Of a DNA stretch of 64,000 nt, positions 1 to 8,656 are shown in pieces. The notes under the pieces were generated by a model that had not been told where the DNA came from, did no database searches, and saw nothing but the letters and a program-made list of their open reading frames with translations. The stretch is from positions 10,192,001 to 10,256,000 of the forward strand of contig NZ_JAPNKC010000001.1 in assembly GCF_026626705.1 (NCBI RefSeq), given 5' to 3'. Positions within the stretch are counted from its first letter, which is position 1. Every line of letters begins with the position of its first letter. The translations under genes were made by a program, and so were the position numbers. Origin of the DNA: Pyxidicoccus sp. MSG2 (GTDB lineage: Bacteria > Myxococcota > Myxococcia > Myxococcales > Myxococcaceae).

Positions 1-1603
1 GGTTCCACGGCAAATCGTAGTTGACCACCAGGTTGCAGAACTGGAGGTTGAGTCCCTCGGCGCCGGCCTCGGTGCAGATGAGGATCTGCGACTTGTTGCG
101 GAAGTCGTCCACCAGCGCGCGGCGCTCTTCCGGCGTGCTGGCCAGGTCACCCGCCAGAAGGGAGATCTTGCCCTTGTAACCGCTCTCCGAGAGGAGGTTG
201 AAGAGGTACTGCTGCGTGCGCTTGGACTCGGTGAAGATGAGCGCCTTCTCCGGCCAGCTGTGCGCGCGCATCACCCCGAAGGTGCGGTCCAGGCCGCGCA
301 CGAGCGCCGCGCCCTTGGCGTTGACCTTGATGGAGTCCGCCAGGTCCGCGTACTGCCGCAGCTCCCAGACCTCCTGCTCCAGGACGCGCACGTTGGGCGC
401 CTTGGCCGGGTCGTCGGACCACTCCTCGCCCTCCTCGACGAACTGCTTGGCCTCCTCGGGCTCGAACATCGCCAGCGCCTGCTGGCCCAGCTTCGCCGCC
501 TGGAGGCGCTTCTCGAGGTTCTCCGACAGCCGGCGCAGGGTGGGGGCAATCGCGTACGTCGAGGACGCCAGCAGCTTGCGGTAGCAGAGCGTCAGCAGCG
601 TCTTCTTGCCGGGCTCGATGGCCGCGGCCTCCGAGCGCTGGAGGTATTCGCTGACCTTCTCGTAGAGGTCGTGCTCCTCGGGGGAGGGAGTGAAGTCCTC
701 CACGATGGAGCGGCGGTTGGTGTAGCGGACGTACTCGCGCACCTGCCGGCGCAGGGTGCGTTGCACCACGGGGGCCAGCCGCTCCTTCAATTCGGCGACG
801 GCGGACTCGGACATGCCGCCGCCCTCGTCCACGCGGTAGCGGCTGCGGAAGGCGTGCTCGGGGCCGAGGATCTGCTCGTCCAGCAGGGACATCAGGCCGA
901 ACAGCTCCATGATGTCGTTCTGGAGCGGGGTGGCGGTGAGCAGCAGCTTGGGGCGCCCGGCCAGCGCGGCCTTGAGCGCCTGGCCCATCTTGTTGTTGGC
1001 GCGGTGCGCGTTGCGCAGCCGGTGGGCCTCGTCGATGACGACCACGTCCCACGGAATCTCCGCCACCAGGGCGCCCTTGTTGGCCGCGAAGGGGTGGGAG
1101 CAGATGACGGGGAAGGGCTGGTCGAAGCAGTTGCCGGTGGCCCGCACGGTGCGGCCGTCCACCAGCACGCTGTCCAGGTCGAACTTCTCCCGCAGCTCGC
1201 TGTTCCACTGCGCGCGCAGCGTGGCGGGGGAGAGGATGAGGATGCGGTTCTTCCCCTCCGCCATCAGCTGGGCGATGACGAGGCCCGCCTCAATCGTCTT
1301 CCCCAGCCCCACCTCGTCGCCCAGCATGCAGCCGCCGCGCGACAGCGAGTCGAGCGCGAACATGGCGCCCTCGACCTGGTGCGGGTTGAGGTCCACCTTC
1401 GCTTCCGCGAGCGCGCCGGCCAGCCGCTGCTGCGTGTCCCCACTCTTCGCCAGCAGCTCTTCCGCCAGCAGCCGTTCGTGGAACGGGGTCAACGTCCGTG
1501 TGGGCTCGGACTCCACCCGTGACGCCATCGCCGCCGCCGCCGCCGCGTCGACCTCCACCTCCACCCTCAAGCCCCTCGCGCCCTCCGCCAAGACCGTCTC
1601 CAT
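1..1603 (-). CDS. SNF2/RapA-type DEAD/DEAH-box helicase, C-terminus off the window edge
   Basis: The reverse strand gives an open frame that runs off base 1, so about 534 N-terminal residues are visible. Residues 95-103 form a Walker A motif (GDEVGLGKT), residues 191-194 read DEAH, and a later TATPLQND motif III matches SNF2 superfamily 2 helicases, in particular RapA-like proteins. A long linker and the start of the second helicase lobe (AGAEGLNLQ, motif V) follow. Family members use ATP to move along double-stranded DNA and remodel protein or RNA polymerase complexes; the substrate here is unknown. The start at 1603 is chosen over the in-frame ATG at 1528, which has no upstream purine-rich site and follows a poly-alanine run. 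A plausible promoter lies 51 bp upstream. Confidence 0.88.
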   Translation of the reverse strand, partial: METVLAEGARGLRVEVEVDAAAAAAMASRVESEPTRTLTPFHERLLAEELLAKSGDTQQRLAGALAEAKVDLNPHQVEGAMFALDSLSRGGCMLGDEVGLGKTIEAGLVIAQLMAEGKNRILILSPATLRAQWNSELREKFDLDSVLVDGRTVRATGNCFDQPFPVICSHPFAANKGALVAEIPWDVVVIDEAHRLRNAHRANNKMGQALKAALAGRPKLLLTATPLQNDIMELFGLMSLLDEQILGPEHAFRSRYRVDEGGGMSESAVAELKERLAPVVQRTLRRQVREYVRYTNRRSIVEDFTPSPEEHDLYEKVSEYLQRSEAAAIEPGKKTLLTLCYRKLLASSTYAIAPTLRRLSENLEKRLQAAKLGQQALAMFEPEEAKQFVEEGEEWSDDPAKAPNVRVLEQEVWELRQYADLADSIKVNAKGAALVRGLDRTFGVMRAHSWPEKALIFTESKRTQQYLFNLLSESGYKGKISLLAGDLASTPEERRALVDDFRNKSQILICTEAGAEGLNLQFCNLVVNYDLPWN

Positions 1604-1619
1604 CCGTGATGTTCGAGGT

Positions 1620-1640
1620 CGCCCGCCACAGAGGCGGGCG
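1620..1640 (-). other. Perfect 8-bp hairpin in the helicase leader
   Basis: CGCCCGCC at 1620-1627 pairs perfectly with GGCGGGCG at 1633-1640 across a five-base loop. It lies between the predicted promoter and the helicase ATG at 1603, so it would be in the 5' leader of the mRNA. A role in translation or mRNA stability is possible but not shown. Confidence 0.4.
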
Positions 1641-1653
1641 AGAGAGACGCGCC

Positions 1654-1681
1654 ATTTTGTTGACGGAGACGTGTCTGTAAA
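1654..1681 (-). promoter_or_regulatory. Predicted sigma-70 promoter of the helicase gene
   Basis: On the minus strand TTTACA (1681-1676) and CAAAAT (1659-1654) are separated by 16 bp. These match the -35 consensus at five of six positions and the -10 consensus at four of six. The site lies 51 bp upstream of the proposed helicase ATG. The assignment rests on consensus matching only. Confidence 0.45.
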
Positions 1682-1804
1682 GGGGGTCGTCTCCGGAGCC
1701 TAGAATTCGGCCTCGGCGCGATTGGCATGCTTCCGCGCGAGCGACGCGTGCACGCGGCTCATGCGCGCTTCATGCAATCTTTCCGCTGGACTTGACGGAA
1801 GGAC

Positions 1805-3151
1805 TCAGAGCAGTCCACGCGACTTCACGTCCAGGTACGCGTTGAGTGCGGCCGCGCCGAAGCCGCGCGCGGGGGCCCGGACCACGAGCGCACCGGCGTC
1901 TCGCAGGGTGGTGGCGGTGCGCCGGTACTCGGCCTCCAGCCGCGCCGCGGCCTGCCGCGCGTAGGCGTCCTGAGCATCCCGGGGCACACCTGTCGCCGCG
2001 GCCTCCACATCCTCGTCCAGCAGCGAGGCGACGACGGGCAGGTGCCGGGGGCGCAGCGCGAGGGTGCGGGTGAGGAGGCTGGCGGAGGCGTCCGGGTCCA
2101 CCAGGTCCGTGAAGAGCACCACCAGCGCGCGGCGCGTCTGCCGGGCGAAGGCGAAGTCGAAGGCGCGGCCGTAGTCGCTCTCCTCCAGCGCGGCCTCGGT
2201 GCGGTAGAGCGACTCGGTGATGAGGCGCAGGTGCTCGCGCCCCTTGCGAGGCGGGAGGAAGGCGCGCACGTCGCTGGCGAAGGCGAGCACCCCCACCAGG
2301 TCCCCGGCGTCCAGGCCGACGCGCGCCAGGCGCAGCGCCGCGTCCACCGCGTGGTCCAGCTTGCGGCGCCCCTGCACCTGGCCCGCCATGTGGCGCCCGC
2401 AGTCCAGGAGCAGCAGCACCGGTTGGTGCTTCTCCGGCTGCCACGTGCGCACCAGCGTGTCCCCGTGCCGCGCGGACGCCTTCCAGTCGATGTGGCGGTA
2501 GTCGTCCCCGGGGCGGTACTCGCGCAGCGACTCGAACTCGCGCCCCTCCGCCGCGCGGCGCCGCTGGGTGCGCGCGGAAGGGGACTCCGAGGCTCGCGCC
2601 AGCGCCAGCGCCTCGCGCGAGAGCGCCGTCAGGTCCGGGTACACCTTCACGGCCTGCGCGGCCGGCACGCGGACCTGGCGCGCGCACAGCCCCAGCGGCC
2701 CCAAAAGGCGCAGGTGGACATCCCCGAAGCGCGCGTCGCCTCGCGCCGGTGGGGTGACGAAGTAGGTGAGCCGAGGCGGCGGACCCGGAGGCGGCGCGCC
2801 ACCGGGAAGGGTGAGGGTCTGCCGGTGGCCGGTGCTGGCCACGTCCTCCGGGGGCTCGTCACGTGCTTCCAGGCGCAGGGGGTGGGCGCCGCCGTCGGTC
2901 CGCTCGAACTCCAGGTGGACGGGGTTGCGCGTGCCGGAGGAGAGGATGGGCTCCACCTGCCGCCGCACCGTCACCGCGTCCGCGCGGGGGGCGCGCAGGA
3001 AGTCCACGGCGCAGAGCACCAGCACCGCGACGTTGACCGCCAGCGCCAGCCAGCCGAAGGCCGGGCCCGCCACCGCGAGCGCGGCCGGGACGAGCCCCGC
3101 CGCCAGCAGCGCCACGGCGAGGCCCGTGGGGACGGGACGGCCGGCACTCAC
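1805..3151 (-). CDS. DUF58 domain membrane protein
   Basis: This 448-residue protein begins with two hydrophobic helices (about residues 9-29 and 31-50). It carries the DUF58 signature around residues 211-224 (EYRPGDDYRHIDWK), followed by a von Willebrand A-like fold. The metal site at LLLDCGRHM is degenerate compared with the DxSxS MIDAS motif. DUF58 proteins are almost always paired with MoxR ATPases; the pair is thought to act in assembly or activation of envelope or metal-dependent complexes. Its start overlaps the end of the moxR-type gene by four bases (ATGA), so the two are probably translationally coupled. The substrate cannot be inferred from the sequence. Confidence 0.87.
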   Translation of the reverse strand: MSAGRPVPTGLAVALLAAGLVPAALAVAGPAFGWLALAVNVAVLVLCAVDFLRAPRADAVTVRRQVEPILSSGTRNPVHLEFERTDGGAHPLRLEARDEPPEDVASTGHRQTLTLPGGAPPPGPPPRLTYFVTPPARGDARFGDVHLRLLGPLGLCARQVRVPAAQAVKVYPDLTALSREALALARASESPSARTQRRRAAEGREFESLREYRPGDDYRHIDWKASARHGDTLVRTWQPEKHQPVLLLLDCGRHMAGQVQGRRKLDHAVDAALRLARVGLDAGDLVGVLAFASDVRAFLPPRKGREHLRLITESLYRTEAALEESDYGRAFDFAFARQTRRALVVLFTDLVDPDASASLLTRTLALRPRHLPVVASLLDEDVEAAATGVPRDAQDAYARQAAARLEAEYRRTATTLRDAGALVVRAPARGFGAAALNAYLDVKSRGLL

Positions 3152-4083
3152 CGGGGCACTCGCACCCGTTCGAGCGTCTGCCGGAGGACGTCGTCCACGG
3201 TGACGCCCTCCACCTCGGCCTCGGCCTTGAGGAGGAGGCGGTGGTTGAGGACGCTGAAGGCCACGCCCTTCACGTCGTCCGGGGTGACGAAGTCCGTGCC
3301 CTGCAGCGCCGCGCGCGCCTTGGCGGCGGCCAGCAACGCCTGCGCCGAGCGGGGGCTGGCTCCCAGGCGCACCCTCGGGTGGGCGCGCGTGTCGCGCACC
3401 ACATTCACGACGTACTGGATGATGGAGTCGTCACACGACACGCGGGCGGCGCGCGCCTGCAACTCCAGCAGGGTGGGCGCATCCAGGACGCGCTCGGTGG
3501 AGGTCGGCCGGCCCTCGCGCTGGTGGAAGGCGCGCAGCATGGTGACCTCCGAGTCCCCGTCCGGATAGCCCACGCGCACGCGCATGAGGAAGCGGTCCAA
3601 CTGCGCCTCGGGCAGCGGGTAGGTGCCCTCCAGCTCCAGCGGGTTCTGCGTGGCCACCACGAAGAAGTGTGGCGGCAGCGCGTGCGAGACGCCGTCGATG
3701 GTGACCTGCCGCTCCTCCATGGCCTCCAGCAGCGCGGCCTGCGTCTTGGGCGGGGTGCGGTTGATTTCGTCCGCGACGACGACTTCCGTGAAGATGGGGC
3801 CCTTCACCAGGCGGAAGGCGTTGTCCTGCGGCTGGAAGACGTTGGTGCCGAGGATGTCCGCCGGCATCAGGTCCGGGGTGAACTGGACGCGGGTGAAGAG
3901 CAGTCCCAGCGCGCCGGCCATGCTGCGCGCGGTGAGCGTCTTGGCCACGCCGGGCACGCCCTCCAGGAGCACATGTCCGCGCGCGAGGAAGGCCGTCACC
4001 AGGTCGGCCAGCACGCGCTGCTGCCCGAAGACGGCCGCGCCGAGCGCGGAGGTGAGGCGGGTGAGGGGAGTGGCGTCGGACAT
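3148..4083 (-). CDS. MoxR-family AAA+ ATPase
   Basis: The 311-residue product has Walker A GVPGVAKT at about 43-50 and Walker B VVADEINR at about 102-109. It also has the MoxR-typical stretch PPKTQAALLEAMEERQVT and the sensor-1 VVATQNP. Length and motif order are those of a single-domain MoxR chaperone-like ATPase. MoxR proteins couple ATP hydrolysis to maturation of partner proteins carrying a vWA domain. The partner here is almost certainly the DUF58 protein encoded immediately downstream with a four-base overlap. A zinc-ribbon membrane protein gene lies 67 bp upstream on the same strand and may belong to the same transcript. Confidence 0.92.
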   Translation of the reverse strand: MSDATPLTRLTSALGAAVFGQQRVLADLVTAFLARGHVLLEGVPGVAKTLTARSMAGALGLLFTRVQFTPDLMPADILGTNVFQPQDNAFRLVKGPIFTEVVVADEINRTPPKTQAALLEAMEERQVTIDGVSHALPPHFFVVATQNPLELEGTYPLPEAQLDRFLMRVRVGYPDGDSEVTMLRAFHQREGRPTSTERVLDAPTLLELQARAARVSCDDSIIQYVVNVVRDTRAHPRVRLGASPRSAQALLAAAKARAALQGTDFVTPDDVKGVAFSVLNHRLLLKAEAEVEGVTVDDVLRQTLERVRVPR

Positions 4084-4150
4084 GGTGGCGGAAGACGCTA
4101 GCCCGCTGCCGCATGGCGCGGCAGCGGTTTCGTGAAGGGCCTCCCGCGCC

Positions 4151-5089
4151 TCAGGCGGGCTTGCTCTTCAGGCCCATCAGCGTCCCGCCCAGCGCCGCGA
4201 GCGAGCCCAGCACCGCGAGGAAGACGCCGAAGCTGGGCGACGAGTTCATCATCTCCGCGTTGCCGATGGGCGTGGGCACGCGCGTGGTGTCGGCCGACAC
4301 CTTGATGAAGATGATGCACCAGACGAGGCACAGGAAGCAGAACAGCAGCTGGGCCATCCACGGCACCACCGGGCCCAGCTTCGCGAACGCGCCCTTCACG
4401 CGCATGCCCACGGCGATCATCGTGAGGATGGACAGCACGAAGACGCCGACGCCCGTGCTCATCAGCCCCAGCACGTCGCCGTCCGCCGCCGTCTCCTTCC
4501 ACGGCAGGAAGCACGAGAACAGCACCACCGCCGCGCTCCAGAAGGCAATCTTGTCCCCGCCGGCGAGCAGGCCGAACAGCTCCTTCGCGTCGCGGATGAG
4601 CTCCTCCGGGTCCGCGACGGCGTTGTCCCCGCCCCCTCCCCGGGACGGGCGCTCCCATGGGTCTGGCCCCGCGTCGACGGGCTCTTGCGCGGGCGGAGGC
4701 GGCGCGCGGCGGGGCGCGGTGGCTGCGCGCGCGGGCCGGGCGGCGCGAGGGGGCGCGGCCCGGGCGATTTCATCCATGCTGCGGATGTTGGTGGACTCCG
4801 AGTCCAGGTCCGGCGGCGGCGCCGCGGGCCGGCTCCCCGACTTGCCCTTGGGACGCGCGGGCGCGGCGGGCTTCGCCGGCCGAGGGTCCTCCGCGGCGCC
4901 GGTGGACTCGTCGTCGTCGTCTGCGGGCGGCTCGGCGGACAGGAAGGAGCCGTCGATGATGTAGTCGCAGACGGAACAGATGGACGTGTTGGCGGCTACC
5001 TTCGAGCCGCAGCCAGGGCAGTTCAGGACCAGCGCTCCCGAGGAGAGAAACGAAGATGCATCTTCGGAGCCCCGGCCCGCGCATGTCAA
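4151..5089 (-). CDS. Zinc-ribbon membrane protein of unknown function
   Basis: I do not recognise a named family. Near the N-terminus the protein has a CPGC-x10-CSVC pattern typical of a zinc ribbon. A long Pro/Ala/Asp-rich linker (about residues 55-150) follows, and the last 140 residues contain about four hydrophobic helices ending in KSKPA. This layout suggests a cytoplasmic zinc-binding head tethered to the inner membrane. The start is uncertain: the ATG at 5089 gives 312 residues, but conservation probably begins just before the zinc ribbon and no good ribosome site precedes 5089. It is co-oriented with the MoxR and DUF58 genes and is divergent from the HEAT/cyclophilin gene, 56 bp away. 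Confidence 0.7.
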   Translation of the reverse strand: MTCAGRGSEDASSFLSSGALVLNCPGCGSKVAANTSICSVCDYIIDGSFLSAEPPADDDDESTGAAEDPRPAKPAAPARPKGKSGSRPAAPPPDLDSESTNIRSMDEIARAAPPRAARPARAATAPRRAPPPPAQEPVDAGPDPWERPSRGGGGDNAVADPEELIRDAKELFGLLAGGDKIAFWSAAVVLFSCFLPWKETAADGDVLGLMSTGVGVFVLSILTMIAVGMRVKGAFAKLGPVVPWMAQLLFCFLCLVWCIIFIKVSADTTRVPTPIGNAEMMNSSPSFGVFLAVLGSLAALGGTLMGLKSKPA

Positions 5090-5145
5090 ACCCGCTGCGT
5101 CCTAACCCCTGGATTTTCGCGGAGAATTGACCTAGGCCCCAGCGA

Positions 5146-7296
5146 ATGAGCCGCCTGCGCACCGCCCGTGCATTGACTGCCTGCCTCGCCGTCCTCGCGC
5201 TGTCCTCCGGTTGTGTCCGCGCCGTGCCCTCGCCGGAGACGGAGCCGGTGGACGCGGCGACCCTGGCCCGCATCCAGGACTGGGAGGACCGCCGCTCGCT
5301 GGGAGACGGGGCGCTCCTGGCGCTGGCCACGGACGCGCAGGACGCACGGGTGCGAGCGAGGGCGCAGCGAGCGCTGGCCCGCATCCAGGACCCGGCCACG
5401 CTGGACACGGTGGTGGCGGGACTGAAGGACACGGAGCCCGGCGTGCGCGACGAGGCCGCCTTCGCCGCCGGAGAGTTGGCCCTGTCGTGGGAGCCGCTGA
5501 CGGAGGCGGAGCGCACGCGGCTGGCGGACGCGCTGCTGGAGGCGGAGGGCGCGGAGCGCGAGGCGCGGGTGCGCACGACGCTGCTGGACGCGCTGGGCCG
5601 CGCGGGCACGCCGGCGGCGGTGGCGCGGCTGGTGGAGCGGCTCCAGGGCGAGGACGTGGCGGTGGCGGGGCGGGCCGCGCTGTCGCTGGGCGTGGCCGCG
5701 CGGCGGGGTGGGGCGGCGGTGGTGGCGGGCGTGCCGCTGCCGCCCGCGGTGGCACTGCTGGCCGCGGAGCGGCCGGTGGAGGCGCGCTACGGGGGCGCGT
5801 ATCTGCTGATGACGGCGAAGCGGGCGGAGGCGCTGCCCGCGCTGCGCGGCTGCCTCGGGGATGCGGACGCGGACGTGCGCGGCCTGTGCGCGAAGGCCTT
5901 CGGCGACCTGGGCGGGCCCGAAGATGCGCTGGTGCTGGGGCGACTGCTGGAGGACGCGGTGCCGCGCGTGGCGGCCGAGGCGGCGCGCTCGCTGGCGAAG
6001 CTGGCCGCGAAGTGCAGCGGCCCATGCACGGCGGTGGATGCGTTGGAGGCGCTGGTGCCCCGGGCGAAGCGCGTGGCGCGGGGGCTGGAGGCGCCGGCAG
6101 TCGACGGCGCGGATGCGAAGGTGGAGACCCTGGCCCGCTCCTCGGAGGGACACGCGATTCTGGCGCTCACGCAGCAGGGGCTGCCCGACTTCGCCGCGCC
6201 CCTCCTGGTCTCACTGCGGCTGGCGCTGGCGGACGCGGAGCGGGGCGCGGCCTCGGACCTGGCGCGCACGGACCTCGGGTGGCTGGACTGTCGGCTGGCG
6301 GCGGCGCTGGACCGGCAGCGCGGCGTGCCCGGGGACTCGGGCGCCTGCGGCTTCGGCCGGGTGCAGGACGAGCGGCGACTGGCCCTGGGCATCCGCGAGA
6401 CGGCGCAGACGCAGGGAAAGGGCTCCGCGGACTTCGCGGTGGGCTACCTGAACCACCGGGATGCGCGCGTGCGCCTCGCGGCGCTGGAGGCCCTGGGCGC
6501 CCGGCCCGTGCTCCGGACGGCCACGGCGGTGCAGCCCCTCGCCAAGGGCGATGACCTGGTGGTGGCCGGTGCGGCCGCCGCCACGCTCGGGAAGATCGAC
6601 GCCAGGGGATTCGTACCCGTGGTGGAGAGCCTCGCCGACCGCGTGCCGAAGGAGCCGGGAGACCTGGCCGAGCCGGTGGCCGGCGCGCTCGTCGCCCTCC
6701 AGGGAAGCGCCGCGGAGCCGCGCTTCCGCGAGTGGCTGAAGCACCCCAACGCCAACGTGCGCCGCGTGGCCGCCGAGGCCCTCACGCAGCTCACGGGCCA
6801 GCCCGTGCGCTCCGAGCGCGTGGAGCTCCCGGCCGACACCTTCCGTCCCGAGCCCGCGCCCGCCCGGGCCGGCCTCGTCTTCCGCACCGCCAAGGGCGAC
6901 ATCACCGTGCGCCTGGACGCGGAGGAGGCGCCGCTCACCTCCGGCAACCTGTACGCGCTGGCGAGCAAGGGCTACTTCAACGGCACCACCTTCCACCGCG
7001 TCGTCCCGAACTTCGTCGCGCAGGGCGGAGACCCGCGCGGGGACGGGGAGGGCGGCCCTGGCTACTCCATCCGCTGCGAGATGACGCGCCGGCCGTACCT
7101 CCGGGGAACCCTGGGCATGGCGCTCGCGGGCAAGGACACCGGCGGAAGCCAGTTCTTCTTCACGCACGCGCCGCAGCCCCACCTGGACGGCCGCTACACG
7201 GCCTTCGGCGAGGTGGTGTCCGGAATGGACGTGGTGGACGCGCTCCTCGAGGGGGACATCATCCGCGAGGTGCGCGCGGTGCAGCTGTCGCCGTAG
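5146..7296 (+). CDS. HEAT-repeat lipoprotein fused to a cyclophilin-type peptidyl-prolyl isomerase
   Basis: The 716-residue product starts with a lipoprotein signal ending ALSSGC (lipidated Cys about residue 23). Roughly 500 residues of HEAT-like helical repeats follow, with recurring patterns such as DARVRARAQRALARI and DADVRGLCAKAFGDLGG. Residues about 580-716 are a cyclophilin domain with FHRVVPNFVAQGGDP, containing the catalytic Arg of the family, and GSQFFFTHAPQPHLDGRYTAFG. The position usually occupied by Trp, just before LDG, is His. The protein is probably an envelope-anchored folding factor whose repeats dock clients or partners. The fusion itself is directly visible as one uninterrupted frame. 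Confidence 0.88.
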   Translation: MSRLRTARALTACLAVLALSSGCVRAVPSPETEPVDAATLARIQDWEDRRSLGDGALLALATDAQDARVRARAQRALARIQDPATLDTVVAGLKDTEPGVRDEAAFAAGELALSWEPLTEAERTRLADALLEAEGAEREARVRTTLLDALGRAGTPAAVARLVERLQGEDVAVAGRAALSLGVAARRGGAAVVAGVPLPPAVALLAAERPVEARYGGAYLLMTAKRAEALPALRGCLGDADADVRGLCAKAFGDLGGPEDALVLGRLLEDAVPRVAAEAARSLAKLAAKCSGPCTAVDALEALVPRAKRVARGLEAPAVDGADAKVETLARSSEGHAILALTQQGLPDFAAPLLVSLRLALADAERGAASDLARTDLGWLDCRLAAALDRQRGVPGDSGACGFGRVQDERRLALGIRETAQTQGKGSADFAVGYLNHRDARVRLAALEALGARPVLRTATAVQPLAKGDDLVVAGAAAATLGKIDARGFVPVVESLADRVPKEPGDLAEPVAGALVALQGSAAEPRFREWLKHPNANVRRVAAEALTQLTGQPVRSERVELPADTFRPEPAPARAGLVFRTAKGDITVRLDAEEAPLTSGNLYALASKGYFNGTTFHRVVPNFVAQGGDPRGDGEGGPGYSIRCEMTRRPYLRGTLGMALAGKDTGGSQFFFTHAPQPHLDGRYTAFGEVVSGMDVVDALLEGDIIREVRAVQLSP

Positions 7297-7306
7297 GCCC
7301 CGACGC

Positions 7307-8419
7307 TCAGGCGCCGCTGGCCTTGGCCATCGACGGAGGGCCGAGCGGATGGCCATGCCACCGCCGGTTCTCCGCTTCCTCCATCCCCTCCACCTCCTGG
7401 CGGATGCGCTGCCACTCCGTCTCCGGGATGCGCAGGAAGGCCTCCGCCAGCGCCGGGTCGAACTGGGTGCCCGCGCAGCGGCGGATTTCATCCCGCGCCA
7501 CGCTCATGGGCCGCCCCTTGCGGTAGGGCCGGTCCGACGTAATCGCGTCCACCGTGTCCGCGATGCAGAAGATGCGCGCCCCGAGGACGATGTCCTCACC
7601 CGCCAGGTTCTGCGGGTAGCCCTTGCCGTCCCAGCGCTCCTGGTGCTGCAGCACGATGAGCGCCGCCTCGTGCAGGTAGGGCATCTTCGCCAGCATCCGG
7701 TAGCCGAACTCCGGGTGCTTGCGCATCTCCACCCATTCATCCGGCGTCAGCGGGCCGGGCTTGAGCAGGATGGAGTCGCGCACGCCAATCTTGCCGATGT
7801 CGTGCAAGAGCGCGCCCTGCTCCACCACGTCCAGCGCCGCCCCCGTCATCCCCACTTCCTGGGCCAGCCGCCGCGAGTAGAGCGACACGCGCCGCGAGTG
7901 CCACTGCGTCTCCGTGTCGCGGTAGTCCAGCGCGCTGATGAGCCCGTCCAGCAGGCCCGCGGTGCGCTCCACCACCCGGCGCTCCAGGTCGCGGTTGATG
8001 GCCACCAATTCCGCGTTCTTCTCCGCCACCTCGCGCGTCAGCCGCTCGTTGGCGTCCACCAGGCGGTAGTGCTCGAAGGCCTGGCGCACGCTGCTGGTCA
8101 GCTCGCTCAGGGACCACGGCTTGCCCAGCAGGCGGAAGACCTCGCCGCGGTTGACGGCCTCGGACGCGGTGCGGAAGTCCGCCGCCGCCGTCAGCATCAG
8201 CCGCACCGCCTTCGGGTTTCGCTCCCGCAGTGCGCCCAGCAACTCGATGCCGTTGAGGTACGGCATCATGAAGTCCGTCAGCACGACGTGGAAGCCCACC
8301 TCGCGCGCCGCCAGCGCCGGGTCGCTGTGCGTGAGGACCTCGTAACCTTCCGCCTGCAGAATCCGGGAGAGCGCGGCGAGGATGAGCACGTCGTCATCCA
8401 CCACGAGGATTCGGTCCAT
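7307..8419 (-). CDS. Response regulator with HD-GYP domain (c-di-GMP phosphodiesterase type)
   Basis: The 370-residue protein has an N-terminal receiver with acidic residues D8-D10, phosphoacceptor D49 and the conserved Lys near residue 100. A probable coiled coil spans 120-155, followed by an HD-GYP domain with LLHDIGKIGV (HD at 206-207) and HQERWDGKGYP at 259-269. HD-GYP domains hydrolyse c-di-GMP. The usual second His of the HHE motif is Gln here, so catalysis or metal binding may be altered. It is convergent with the HEAT/cyclophilin gene, with ten bases between the stops. No sensor kinase is adjacent. Confidence 0.92.
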   Translation of the reverse strand: MDRILVVDDDVLILAALSRILQAEGYEVLTHSDPALAAREVGFHVVLTDFMMPYLNGIELLGALRERNPKAVRLMLTAAADFRTASEAVNRGEVFRLLGKPWSLSELTSSVRQAFEHYRLVDANERLTREVAEKNAELVAINRDLERRVVERTAGLLDGLISALDYRDTETQWHSRRVSLYSRRLAQEVGMTGAALDVVEQGALLHDIGKIGVRDSILLKPGPLTPDEWVEMRKHPEFGYRMLAKMPYLHEAALIVLQHQERWDGKGYPQNLAGEDIVLGARIFCIADTVDAITSDRPYRKGRPMSVARDEIRRCAGTQFDPALAEAFLRIPETEWQRIRQEVEGMEEAENRRWHGHPLGPPSMAKASGA

Positions 8420-8454
8420 GTCTGCGGATTCTCCGGGGCGGCGAGCTTGCTCCC

Positions 8455-8460
8455 TTTATA
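8455..8460 (-). promoter_or_regulatory. Possible -10 element upstream of the HD-GYP gene
   Basis: The minus strand reads TATAAA at 8460-8455, 36 bp upstream of the ATG at 8419. No convincing -35 box accompanies it at the usual spacing, only a T-rich stretch around 8477-8482. It is reported as a candidate because AT-rich hexamers are rare in this GC-rich DNA. Confidence 0.3.
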
Positions 8461-8656
8461 CACGCGTCCCTCGCCAGCAAAACAGGGGCCCCCCGGCGCT
8501 TGTGTGCTCGCAAGTCCCGGAAATCCTTGGATGTTCTCCCAGTCCGGAAGAGTCGCACATCCAAGTGACGCTTGCCTGCCCGCCAAGGTGTGTTTTATGG
8601 TGCCCACGCAGTCCGCGCCGTGTCGCTAACCCCTTGGAATCCTGGAGCAATCTCCG

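Noticed and set aside
260..1522. Long plus-strand frame opposite the helicase gene
   Set aside because: It encodes a Leu/Gly/Arg-rich product without motifs, a typical shadow in GC-rich DNA; the minus strand encodes a motif-complete helicase.
8420..8656. Small gene in the gap before the reductase
   Set aside because: Short frames exist, but without ribosome sites or family features; the gap looks like a divergent promoter region.
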